Source of the DNA: JAJPKK01 sp963824905
GTDB lineage: Bacteria; Pseudomonadota; Alphaproteobacteria; Rhizobiales; Xanthobacteraceae
DNA: 64,000 nt
Direction: 5' to 3'
Assembly (NCBI GenBank): GCA_963824905.1
Contig: CAWGRH010000011.1
Location: 248,001 to 312,000, forward strand
This document shows positions 1 to 6,759 of the stretch, one piece after another (the stretch's first letter is position 1; every line of letters begins with the position of its first letter). A model generated the notes under the pieces. It saw only the letters and a list, made by a program, of their open reading frames with translations, searched no databases and had not been told where the DNA came from. The translations under genes and the position numbers were made by a program.

Positions 1-6
1 GTCAAC

Positions 7-1032
7 TCATTTCTTGACGTATCGCCGCACGGTCCCCGCGTCGTACGAGCCGAGATAGACATTCCCCGCGTCGTCCGCCGCCACCGATTCACCCCACGTG
101 TTGCTTGCAGCGCCGGTTCCTTCTTTCGGCGGGTCCGGGTCCGGAATAAAAGCGGTCACTTTGCCGTCCTTCACGCTGCCTATCCTGATGCCCCGTTTGA
201 AGCCGGGGTTCTGCGCCGTGTTGGATTCGGAATTGGTCACGTAGAGGATGTCGTTCTTGTCGATGAACAAACCGCTCGGGCGGCCGAACTGCTTCCATTC
301 CTCGATGAAGGCGCCGTCCGGACTGAAGATCTCGACGCGGCTGTAGCCCCGGTCGGCGACGTAGATGCGGCCCGCCGAGTCGATCGCAAGCGAATGGTTG
401 ACGCCGAATTCGCCGGGGCCCGCGCCCCGCTTGCCCCACGCCTTGATGAACTTGCCGTCCGGCGTGAACTTGACGATCCGCGCATTGGTCTTGCCGCCAT
501 GTCCGTCGCTCACGATGATCTCGCCATTGGCGGCGACCGCGACGTCCGTCGGGGCGTTGAACTCGTCGAGACCATCGCCGGCGACACCCGGCTTGCCGAG
601 GGTCAGCAGCACCTTGCCTTGCGGGCTGAACTTGATGACCGCATGGCCTTTGCCGTTGCCGCCGGTGTTGTCGGTCGCCCAGACGTTGCCGCTGTGATCG
701 ACGTAAAAGCCGTGCGGATGATTGAAGAGACCCTTGCCGAAGCCGGTCACGAGCTTTCCGGAGGCATCGAATTTCTCGATCGGATCGAGCGTGGAATTGG
801 CGCAGTCCTTCACGCCACAGCGGTCGAACACCCAGATGCTCTTGCCGTCGGGATCGATATCGACGCCGTTCACCTGCCCGATCTTGCGGCCCTCGGGAAT
901 CTTGAGCCAGCCCTCATCGAGTCGATACGGATTGGGCGCGCTGTTGGGATCGACGGGCGTCTGCGCGAACGACGCAGAACCGAGCGTCGACGTGATCCCC
1001 AAGGCCAAAATAATCGTACTTGCGCGGAACAT
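7..1032 (-). CDS. Secreted NHL-repeat beta-propeller protein (amidating-lyase-like)
   Basis: Predicted exported six-bladed propeller of 341 aa. A signal peptide (MFRAST... to a cleavage near SFAQ, about residue 23) is followed by repeated NHL-type blades with motifs such as FNHPHGFYVDHSGNVWATD and APTDVAVAANGEI. The family resembles the lyase domain of peptidylglycine alpha-amidating enzyme, but in bacteria the substrate is unknown. I chose the ATG at 1032 because GGGAGGAGG lies just upstream; a longer reading from 1071 would place the signal peptide internally. The next gene upstream on the same strand (to 2338) is a clear paralogue, so the pair looks like a tandem duplication. No catalytic activity can be assigned from the sequence. 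Confidence 0.85.
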   Translation of the reverse strand: MFRASTIILALGITSTLGSASFAQTPVDPNSAPNPYRLDEGWLKIPEGRKIGQVNGVDIDPDGKSIWVFDRCGVKDCANSTLDPIEKFDASGKLVTGFGKGLFNHPHGFYVDHSGNVWATDNTGGNGKGHAVIKFSPQGKVLLTLGKPGVAGDGLDEFNAPTDVAVAANGEIIVSDGHGGKTNARIVKFTPDGKFIKAWGKRGAGPGEFGVNHSLAIDSAGRIYVADRGYSRVEIFSPDGAFIEEWKQFGRPSGLFIDKNDILYVTNSESNTAQNPGFKRGIRIGSVKDGKVTAFIPDPDPPKEGTGAASNTWGESVAADDAGNVYLGSYDAGTVRRYVKK

Positions 1033-1179
1033 GGATGCCTCCTCCCAGATGGTCGGTTCTTTGCCGCTCATCGTCCGTGTTTTCTAGCACATCCGCTGAT
1101 CGATTTTGAACGCGGCGCCCCCGCGGGTCCAATCGGACCCGCGTCGTCGGATATAAGAATCGTGAAAACTGTCCCGGCC

Positions 1180-2338
1180 CTACCTGACCTTGACGTATTT
1201 GCGCAGGATGCGGGGACGCGGCTCTCCCGCGAACACGCTGCCGAACTTGTCGACGGTGCCGAACTCCGCGCCGCTGCCGGTCGTCGTCTCCGGATTTCCG
1301 CCCGGGTCCAGGATGAAATACCTCACCCAGCCGTGGAGCGCGTCGCCGATCCGGATTCCCTGCTCGAAGCCCGGGTTCTCGACGTTGTCCGACTCGGAGT
1401 CGAAAACGTAGATCAGGTCCTCGTCGTTGGCGGAGAAGGCGATGCCGCTCGGCATCCCGAACTGGTGCCAGGTCGCGAGATATTTGCCGTCCTGCATCGA
1501 AAATCTGGATCCGCGTATTGTTACGGTCGCACACGAACAGGCGGCCGCGCTTGTCCATCGACACGCAGTGCGCCACCCGGAATTCGCCCGGCCCGTATCC
1601 CGTCTTGCCCCAGGCCTTGATGAACTTTCCGTCCTTCGAATATTTGACGATGCGGTTGTTCGAGCCGTGCCCGTCGGCGATGAAGATGTCTCCATTGGGA
1701 GCCGTCACGACGCCCGACGGCGAACGGAAGTGGTATTCGTCATTTCCTGCGACACCGGGCTCGCCGAGCGTCATCAGCAGTTGTCCGTCCGGACTGAATT
1801 TCCGCACCACGTGCCCTGCCTTCACGCCCGCCTTGGCGGCCGTCGCCACGGCGTCGTCGGAGGCTGCATCCGTCGCCCAGATATTGCCCTCGCGATCGAC
1901 GTAGAGCCCGTGCGGCCAGATGAACATCTGGGCGCCGAAGCTTTTCACGACGTTACCTTTGGGATCGAATTTGTAGATCGTGTCGAGGGGCTTGAGCTTG
2001 CCGTCGGGATACATGCAGTCGAGGCCGAACCGACCGCCGCGCGCGGCAGGCAGCGGGCTCGTCTCGTCGCAGCGGATGAATGCCCAGATGCTTTCGCCGT
2101 CGACGTCGATGTGAACCGCGGCCGGCGGGCCCATCTCCCTCCCGTTCGGGAGCTTCGCCCATTCGGGCCCCGGCACCGCCGGGCCACCGCCATCCGCCAA
2201 TCCCCTGACCGGACGATACGGATTGTAGGCGGGGGCTTGGGCAAAGCCCGCGACAGGACCGGCGAGCAGCATTGCAATGCCGCACAGCACCGTCCCGCAC
2301 AGCACCATCGTCCATCCGATACGATCATTCTTCGACAT
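1180..2338 (-). CDS. Secreted NHL-repeat protein, paralogue of the preceding gene; frame broken near 1496
   Basis: A second predicted periplasmic NHL propeller, about 385 aa once the frame is repaired. It starts MSKNDRIGW at 2338 behind GGGAGG, has a hydrophobic signal ending near GFAQ, and shares blade motifs with its neighbour (IWPHGLYVDREGNIWATD; SPSGVVTAPNGDIFIADGHG). After RIQIFD the reading continues in another frame as QDGKYLATWHQFGMPSG and ends KYVKVR at 1180. The total length is 3n+1, as expected for one inserted base near 1496. Both halves are otherwise free of stops, so a sequencing indel is more likely than decay. Function unknown; probably the same type as the gene at 7-1032. Confidence 0.75.
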
Positions 2339-2567
2339 GGCGCACCTCCCGGTCTGCCTTTGTTTTGCATTCGCTTGATAGCGTGCCCAGCGGCGTCGCG
2401 CCAATCGACATCCCGCGCGGCAGAACGCCGACCATCGTGCAATGCAAATTTCATTTGCTTGAAAGCAGGATCGCGCTACCCATCTTACGCAGAGTTTGCC
2501 GCAAGCCCAGTTCGCCGCAGCAAAGCGAAAAAGTGACGGGCCGAAGCAGGAAACGGGAAAGATCGCC

Positions 2568-2849
2568 ATGTCGTTTGCAGACCGGGTCCGGAAGGCGGCC
2601 GGCGAGATCGCAAAAAAGGTCGGGCGTGGCGCCGAAGCTTCCGGACAGTCCGAAGCTGCGAGTCTCGCCTACCAGCGCCTCGCGAGCTTTCAGCCTGAAA
2701 TCGGCGGCGTCCTTCAGTGTCCGGAGTGCTGGATTCATTGGGGCTCGCAGGCGCCGCTGGTCGGGATTCCCGCCATAAACCCCGCCACCACGCCCGGCTT
2801 CAGGTGCGAGGGATGCGACTTCAGCGTATCGCCTCCGCCGCGGGAGTGA
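2568..2849 (+). CDS. Small zinc-ribbon protein, unknown function
   Basis: Protein of 93 aa starting MSFADRVRKAAGE, the start being taken at the ATG of 2568 since the upstream in-frame extension lacks family character. The N-terminal third is basic and probably helical. The C-terminal half has two Cys pairs (CPEC and, about 35 residues later, CEGC), a typical zinc-ribbon spacing. I do not recognise a named family. It is transcribed towards the EVE-domain gene, and their 3' ends overlap by 29 bp (2821-2849), which supports both being real short genes packed tail to tail. Confidence is moderate because no strong ribosome binding site is visible. Confidence 0.55.
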   Translation: MSFADRVRKAAGEIAKKVGRGAEASGQSEAASLAYQRLASFQPEIGGVLQCPECWIHWGSQAPLVGIPAINPATTPGFRCEGCDFSVSPPPRE

Positions 2850-3273
2850 GGGCGAGCGTTGCCCGCATTGCCGACGCGATGATCCGCATGTCCTCGTCCT
2901 CGATCCGGAACAGGCCGAACCGGAGTTGGTAGCCCCAATTCGGGTTGTCGCGCGCAAACGACAGGCAGCCGAGCAGAGCCCGCACCGGCGCCTCGATCGC
3001 CTCGCTCCAGACCACGTCCCTGCGAAATGCGCAGACGCCATCGCCCATATCGGCCTGATACGGCGCGCCCGGCGCGACGACCCCGATCGCGGTGAAGACC
3101 TGCAGGCGGTCCTTGCCTCCAAAGGTTTCGGTCGGCGAGTAGTACGCGACACCGTCGCCCGGCGAGAGGCGACGCAGCGGCGCCGCCTTGCCGTGGCACA
3201 CCTGCATGAAACCTCGCGCCCAGCCGATGCGGACATGCTCGGCCGAAGCGACGGCTATCCAGCTCGTGCTCAT
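2821..3273 (-). CDS. EVE domain-containing protein
   Basis: Protein of 150 aa starting MSTSWIAVASAEHV. The text of the ORF, including QVCHGKAAPLRRLSPGDGVAYYSP and the FARDNPNWGYQLRFGLFRI stretch, matches EVE (PUA-like, UPF0310) proteins, which in known cases bind modified bases in nucleic acids. The start at 3273 overlaps the stop of the VOC gene in an ATGA, so the two are probably translationally coupled. Together with the regulator at 3727-4416 they form a three-gene unit on the minus strand. The EVE assignment is good; the cellular role is not known and no methylation or restriction gene is near. Confidence 0.8.
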   Translation of the reverse strand: MSTSWIAVASAEHVRIGWARGFMQVCHGKAAPLRRLSPGDGVAYYSPTETFGGKDRLQVFTAIGVVAPGAPYQADMGDGVCAFRRDVVWSEAIEAPVRALLGCLSFARDNPNWGYQLRFGLFRIEDEDMRIIASAMRATLALTPAAEAIR

Positions 3274-3641
3274 GCGGCCTCCGGTGCAAAAACGCGCAGG
3301 CGATGGCCGTCGGGATCGACCGCGACGAAGGTCGTGCCGAAATCCATGCGCGTCGGCGCTTGAGCGATCGTGAGGCCGCGCCGTTTCCAGTCGGCATGTA
3401 GTGTTTCGACAGCGGCGGCATTTGCCAGCGCGAAGGCGATCTCGCCGCCGCCAGGCGCCGCGGCGCTCTTCGGCTCGACCGCATGGCGCGACCACAGACC
3501 GAGCATCACGCCATCGCGCAGCGGCAGCATGGCGAAGGTCGCAGACTGCTCGACGATCGGCGCGCCGAGCAGATCGGCATAGAACGCGGCGCTCGGCGCG
3601 GGGTCGTCGACATAGAGCAACAGGAAATTGAAATCGGGCAT
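3270..3641 (-). CDS. VOC family (glyoxalase/bleomycin-resistance fold) protein
   Basis: Protein of 123 aa, one complete VOC module built of two beta-alpha-beta-beta-beta halves. It begins MPDFNFLLLYVDDPAPSAAFYADLLG and ends with the typical DFGTTFVAVDPDGHRLRVF. Family members include metal-dependent lyases, dioxygenases and antibiotic-binding proteins; nothing here fixes the substrate. It is encoded just downstream of the YafY-type regulator and upstream of the EVE gene (ATGA overlap). A pair of CTGTCA direct repeats about 65 bp upstream of its start is shared with the regulator's own promoter, so it is likely the target of that regulator. Confidence 0.85.
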   Translation of the reverse strand: MPDFNFLLLYVDDPAPSAAFYADLLGAPIVEQSATFAMLPLRDGVMLGLWSRHAVEPKSAAAPGGGEIAFALANAAAVETLHADWKRRGLTIAQAPTRMDFGTTFVAVDPDGHRLRVFAPEAA

Positions 3642-3706
3642 GGCAGGTCCCCTCGATCTTGCGGCGTCGGCGGCGACGCCAGCGAACGAGAACCTAAATC
3701 ATCCTG

Positions 3707-3723
3707 CTGTCAATTTCTGTCAG
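3707..3723 (-). promoter_or_regulatory. Putative YafY-type operator upstream of the VOC gene
   Basis: Two CTGTCA direct repeats start at 3707 and 3717, one helical turn apart (minus strand TGACAGnnnnTGACAG). Nearly the same arrangement occurs upstream of the regulator at 4457-4473. The shared core and its location between the regulator and the VOC gene suggest a binding site for the regulator. The assignment is inference from the repeat alone. Confidence 0.5.
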
Positions 3724-3726
3724 CAG

Positions 3727-4416
3727 TCATTGATCGGGAATGCCTTCGCGCGCCCGCCACTCCTTGAGGAGCGCGAGGCGACGCCGCGGGTACCGCTTCG
3801 CGGTCGGCTTGAGGGCAGCGATGCGGTCGGTGCGGAAGCTCCGGTAGTCGCCGCGCAGCTCGCACCACGCCACGACGACGCGCGCGCGATCGAAGAACGC
3901 GAGCGCGAAGGGCCAGATGGTCCGCCGGGTGGTGCTCCCTTTGCCATCCGAGTAGGCGATCTGCAGCTTGCGCTCGGTCCGGATCGCCGCGCGAATGGAC
4001 GCCAGCTCGGTATCGCCGGCTGCGATCAGTGCGCCGGGCCCGATCAGCAGGTTCGAGGCGTCGAGGCTCTCCTTGAGGTCATCGGGCAGCACCGCCGCGA
4101 TCTTGGCGAGCGCATTGCGCGCGGCGTCGCCGAGCGGGGTGTCGGCGCGCTCCGACACCCATCGCGAACCGAGCACGAGAGCCTCGATCTCCTCCTCGCT
4201 GAACATGAGCGGCGGCAGCATGAAACCGGGCCGCAGCACATAGCCGACCCCCGCTTCACCGTCGATGCAGGCGCCGAGCGCCTTCAACGATTCGATGTCG
4301 CGATAAAGCGTGCGCAGCGAGACGCCGACCTCCTCGGCAAGCACCGCGCCGCTCACCGGCCGGCGATGCCGGCGGAGCACCTGGACGAGATCGAGCAAGC
4401 GTTGCGATCGGGGCAT
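3727..4416 (-). CDS. YafY-type transcriptional regulator (HTH + WYL)
   Basis: Cytoplasmic DNA-binding regulator of 229 aa. Residues about 5-58 form a DeoR/HTH_11-like helix-turn-helix (RLLDLVQVLRRHRRPVSGAVLAEEVGVSLRTLYRDIESLKALG). Residues about 135-215 form a WYL domain, with RKLQIAYSDGKGSTTRRTIWPFALAFF and WCELRGDYRSFRTDRI. I chose the ATG at 4416 (MPRSQRLLDL), where the family normally begins; the longer in-frame extension looks non-coding. It lies immediately upstream of the VOC and EVE genes on the same strand, an arrangement often seen for this regulator type. Similar CTGnCA repeats before it and before the VOC gene suggest autoregulation. The ligand is unknown. Confidence 0.88.
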   Translation of the reverse strand: MPRSQRLLDLVQVLRRHRRPVSGAVLAEEVGVSLRTLYRDIESLKALGACIDGEAGVGYVLRPGFMLPPLMFSEEEIEALVLGSRWVSERADTPLGDAARNALAKIAAVLPDDLKESLDASNLLIGPGALIAAGDTELASIRAAIRTERKLQIAYSDGKGSTTRRTIWPFALAFFDRARVVVAWCELRGDYRSFRTDRIAALKPTAKRYPRRRLALLKEWRAREGIPDQ

Positions 4417-4456
4417 GGGCAGTCGGGTGCGCTTCGACCAGGATGGTACAGCAAGC

Positions 4457-4473
4457 TGCCAGATTCTGTCAGT
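4457..4473 (-). promoter_or_regulatory. Putative autoregulatory operator of the YafY-type regulator
   Basis: CTGCCA at 4457 and CTGTCA at 4467, again ten bases apart, about 40 bp upstream of the regulator start. It matches the 3707-3723 site in 14 of 17 positions by eye. Both sites share the TTCTGTCAG core. This is a prediction from sequence repetition only. Confidence 0.5.
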
Positions 4474-4691
4474 GGTCCGAGGCGACCATCCCTTCCTTTC
4501 GCGCTCGAGTCCGCCCGCTGGATCGGCGCGCTGTCGCCTTGTCACGGCCGCCACGACCCGAGCGGAACCCGATAGCGGCATCTCCGGAACCAAAACACTT
4601 GGCGGCGCCAGTGGCATGATCTCTGAACCTGACAACCGCATCGAATCACCAAACGGGCGGAGGCCCGTCTGCAGGCAATGGAGATTTTCCG

Positions 4692-4886
4692 ATGCGGATA
4701 TTCATGATCTTTGCCGTCGCCGCCATCGTCGTGGCGATCGGTTACGAGGCCGGCCACGCCTACTTCGCGCGATCGCGCCCGGTGTCGACCGCGGCGGTCT
4801 CGAACACGCTCTCCCCGCACGAGATCCATCTCAACTACAAGGCGATGAAGACGCTTCCGGTTCACGACGTCAAAGACGCCTTCTGA
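4692..4886 (+). CDS. Small membrane-anchored protein, unknown
   Basis: Protein of 64 aa (MRIFMIFAVAAIVVAIGYEAGHAYFARS...) with one hydrophobic N-terminal segment (about residues 3-19) and a 40-residue polar tail ending VHDVKDAF. GGAGA precedes the ATG at 4692 with suitable spacing. Predicted topology is a single-span inner membrane or periplasm-facing protein. No family recognised. It stands alone between a minus-strand regulator and a minus-strand cytochrome gene. Its start resembles the 40-residue peptide at 18929-19051 in general design but not clearly in sequence. Confidence 0.55.
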   Translation: MRIFMIFAVAAIVVAIGYEAGHAYFARSRPVSTAAVSNTLSPHEIHLNYKAMKTLPVHDVKDAF

Positions 4887-5088
4887 ACGCGTTTCGCCGA
4901 GGTTCCCGTCGGATGGACCGGGCTCCGGCGTCAGCTTTAGCCGGCTGCGGACAACGCAACCCCATCGGCGCTGGGCGGCTATGGCCAAGAGCTGACATCA
5001 ACAGGTGCACCAACGGGTATCGAACGGCAGAAACGTCTGGTCAGATATTGTCGTGGCTACTTGAGACCGTCCGCCTGCGTAGTGCCCC

Positions 5089-5667
5089 TTAACTGGCCGT
5101 AGGGGCGCGCGCAGAAAACTGACTGCGGCCCATCACCAACCGCCTTGCGGAACAGGCTCTCGGCTCTTTGGCCGAGGCCTTCACCTGCCCGGTGCCGAGT
5201 TCGTCGCGGTAGTGTTTGCGGAGCGTCGTTCGGGCGCTGCTTACGGCTGTGGCTTGCACGAAAGTTGCGAAGACATAGTCGACCAGAGCTTTGATCTCGT
5301 CGGCGGTCAAGATCGCCGGAATGACCGTGTCGGCGGGTCTCGACCCCAACGGCATGCCATAGCATTGAACCGTGGTGTAGGCGCCCTTCAGCCAGGCCGG
5401 CATGGACGTCCCCGGAACCCCGCAGCTCACGATCATCACCATCGACTCTTTGTCGAGCACAGTGGTCGTGAAGGCGGGGCCCACAGGGTAGTCGCCACCG
5501 TCGCCCCCCTGCGCCCTGCTACCATGACAATTGTAGCACCCGGCCCGGTTCCAGGCTTTCTGGCCGGCAGCGAGGTCCGAGCTGTCCTGTGCCATGACGG
5601 GAACACCCAGTCCGACAGAGGCGGCAAGCGCCAGCATGTAGCGCAGATAGCCGCGCATGCCACTCAT
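5089..5667 (-). CDS. Periplasmic monohaem cytochrome c
   Basis: Protein of 192 aa with a signal peptide (YMLALAASVGLGVPVMAQ, cleavage near residue 26). One haem c site, CYNCH, lies at residues 44-48, followed by a probable Met axial ligand in the SMPAW stretch. The start at 5667 overlaps the stop of the upstream gene in ATGA, giving tight coupling. The two preceding minus-strand genes are an Ig-like protein and a large Tat flavoprotein, so this cytochrome is a good candidate for the electron acceptor of that flavoprotein. The C-terminal 35 residues are basic and low in complexity. The family is class I cytochrome c; the partner assignment is inference. Confidence 0.85.
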   Translation of the reverse strand: MSGMRGYLRYMLALAASVGLGVPVMAQDSSDLAAGQKAWNRAGCYNCHGSRAQGGDGGDYPVGPAFTTTVLDKESMVMIVSCGVPGTSMPAWLKGAYTTVQCYGMPLGSRPADTVIPAILTADEIKALVDYVFATFVQATAVSSARTTLRKHYRDELGTGQVKASAKEPRACSARRLVMGRSQFSARAPTAS

Positions 5668-6635
5668 TCCAGCACCTCTGCGATGGATGGTTTCTGGCTG
5701 ACTGGGGGCATGAAGTGCTCTTGCGGCAGCTCTACAGCCATCAGGAGCCGGAGGCCGATGGGCCTGGTCGCATCGAGATGATCCCGATAGGGCAAACACT
5801 GGAGTCCTGAGGCATGCAGCACGTAGTGGTCACTGACCACCCTCATCCGTGCCACACCATCTCCCCCAGTCGTGGCCCGGTAGGGGCCCACGATGAGGTT
5901 GATCCCTTTGAGCGGTGCCCCGTTTTCCCGGTCGACGGCCTCTATGCGGATTTCACAGTCCGGCGCCGCGACCGTGCGGACGCGCATAGCCAGCGACCCC
6001 GGCGCATGTGCGATCCCGCTGTTCGAGCCGGCGAACTCCACCATCCACTGGTGCAGGCTGATGTCCGCTGGCGCTACAGCCTGGACCTCCGCGAAATAGA
6101 GTGCGCTGGTGCCCGGCCAGACTGCGTCGCCAAGCCTGCCTGAGGCAACGACGGTGCCTGCCTGGTCACGGACGACGAAGCTGCGGTTGGCGAGATTACA
6201 ACCGCACGAGCATTTGAGGCCAACTTGGAAGCTGAAGGCATCGCCGGCCGTGATCGTCGAGGGGACGTCCCAGGCATTGAGATAGGCGTCGTGGGCCTTG
6301 ACGCTGCAGCGGGCCTCGGCCCTGGCTCCCGCATGGGCGACGCCATCGCTCTCGGCAGCCGTCAGTACGGCGCTGTATCCGTATTCGCCGAGTTCGACCG
6401 GGGCGGTGACGATAATCTCGGCGCCGAAGCCGTCTTCTTCGAGGACGGCGAGCGGCGCGCTGCCAATCTCACGGCCGGCAGCATCATGGAACGAAATCTG
6501 ATCACCCGAAAGATCGTAGTCTTCGGGGCATTCTGCCACAGCCTTGAGAGTCAGCTCAGCGCCGGCGTCGACTTCCTGGGGCGAAATCGACAGGCTCAGG
6601 GAAACGGGGAAAAGAACGGCTTCCCGACCATTCAT
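5664..6635 (-). CDS. Ig-like / carboxypeptidase-regulatory-like protein, unknown function
   Basis: Protein of 323 aa starting MNGREAVLFPVSLSLSISP at 6635, behind AAGGA. It looks like three beta-sandwich repeats: residues about 10-100 (SPQEVDAGAELTLKA...), 105-205 (STITAGDAFSFQVGLKCSCGC...) and a C-terminal carboxypeptidase-regulatory-like module (APLKGINLIVGPYRATTGGDGVARMRV). A CSCGC cluster sits near residue 125. No signal peptide or membrane segment is evident, so its location is unclear. It lies between the Tat flavoprotein gene and the cytochrome c gene and overlaps the latter by ATGA, implying a joint role. I do not recognise a characterised homologue; a structural or assembly subunit is possible. 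Confidence 0.65.
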   Translation of the reverse strand: MNGREAVLFPVSLSLSISPQEVDAGAELTLKAVAECPEDYDLSGDQISFHDAAGREIGSAPLAVLEEDGFGAEIIVTAPVELGEYGYSAVLTAAESDGVAHAGARAEARCSVKAHDAYLNAWDVPSTITAGDAFSFQVGLKCSCGCNLANRSFVVRDQAGTVVASGRLGDAVWPGTSALYFAEVQAVAPADISLHQWMVEFAGSNSGIAHAPGSLAMRVRTVAAPDCEIRIEAVDRENGAPLKGINLIVGPYRATTGGDGVARMRVVSDHYVLHASGLQCLPYRDHLDATRPIGLRLLMAVELPQEHFMPPVSQKPSIAEVLE

Positions 6636-6759
6636 GGATAGGTTCCTTATCCGAAAATGCTTCGGCCCGGTTGCTTCCGAACGAGCCCACATAGCGCCTT
6701 CGCCGACGGCGGGGCGTGTCGGCGGGCCACCCGGCTCGCCGACACCACGCGCCGTTAGG

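Noticed and set aside
394..1620. Long plus-strand reading frame opposite the NHL genes
   Set aside because: Arg/Ala/Pro-rich composition typical of an antisense frame in GC-rich DNA, no ribosome binding site, and both strands cannot be coding here given the clear propeller proteins on the minus strand.
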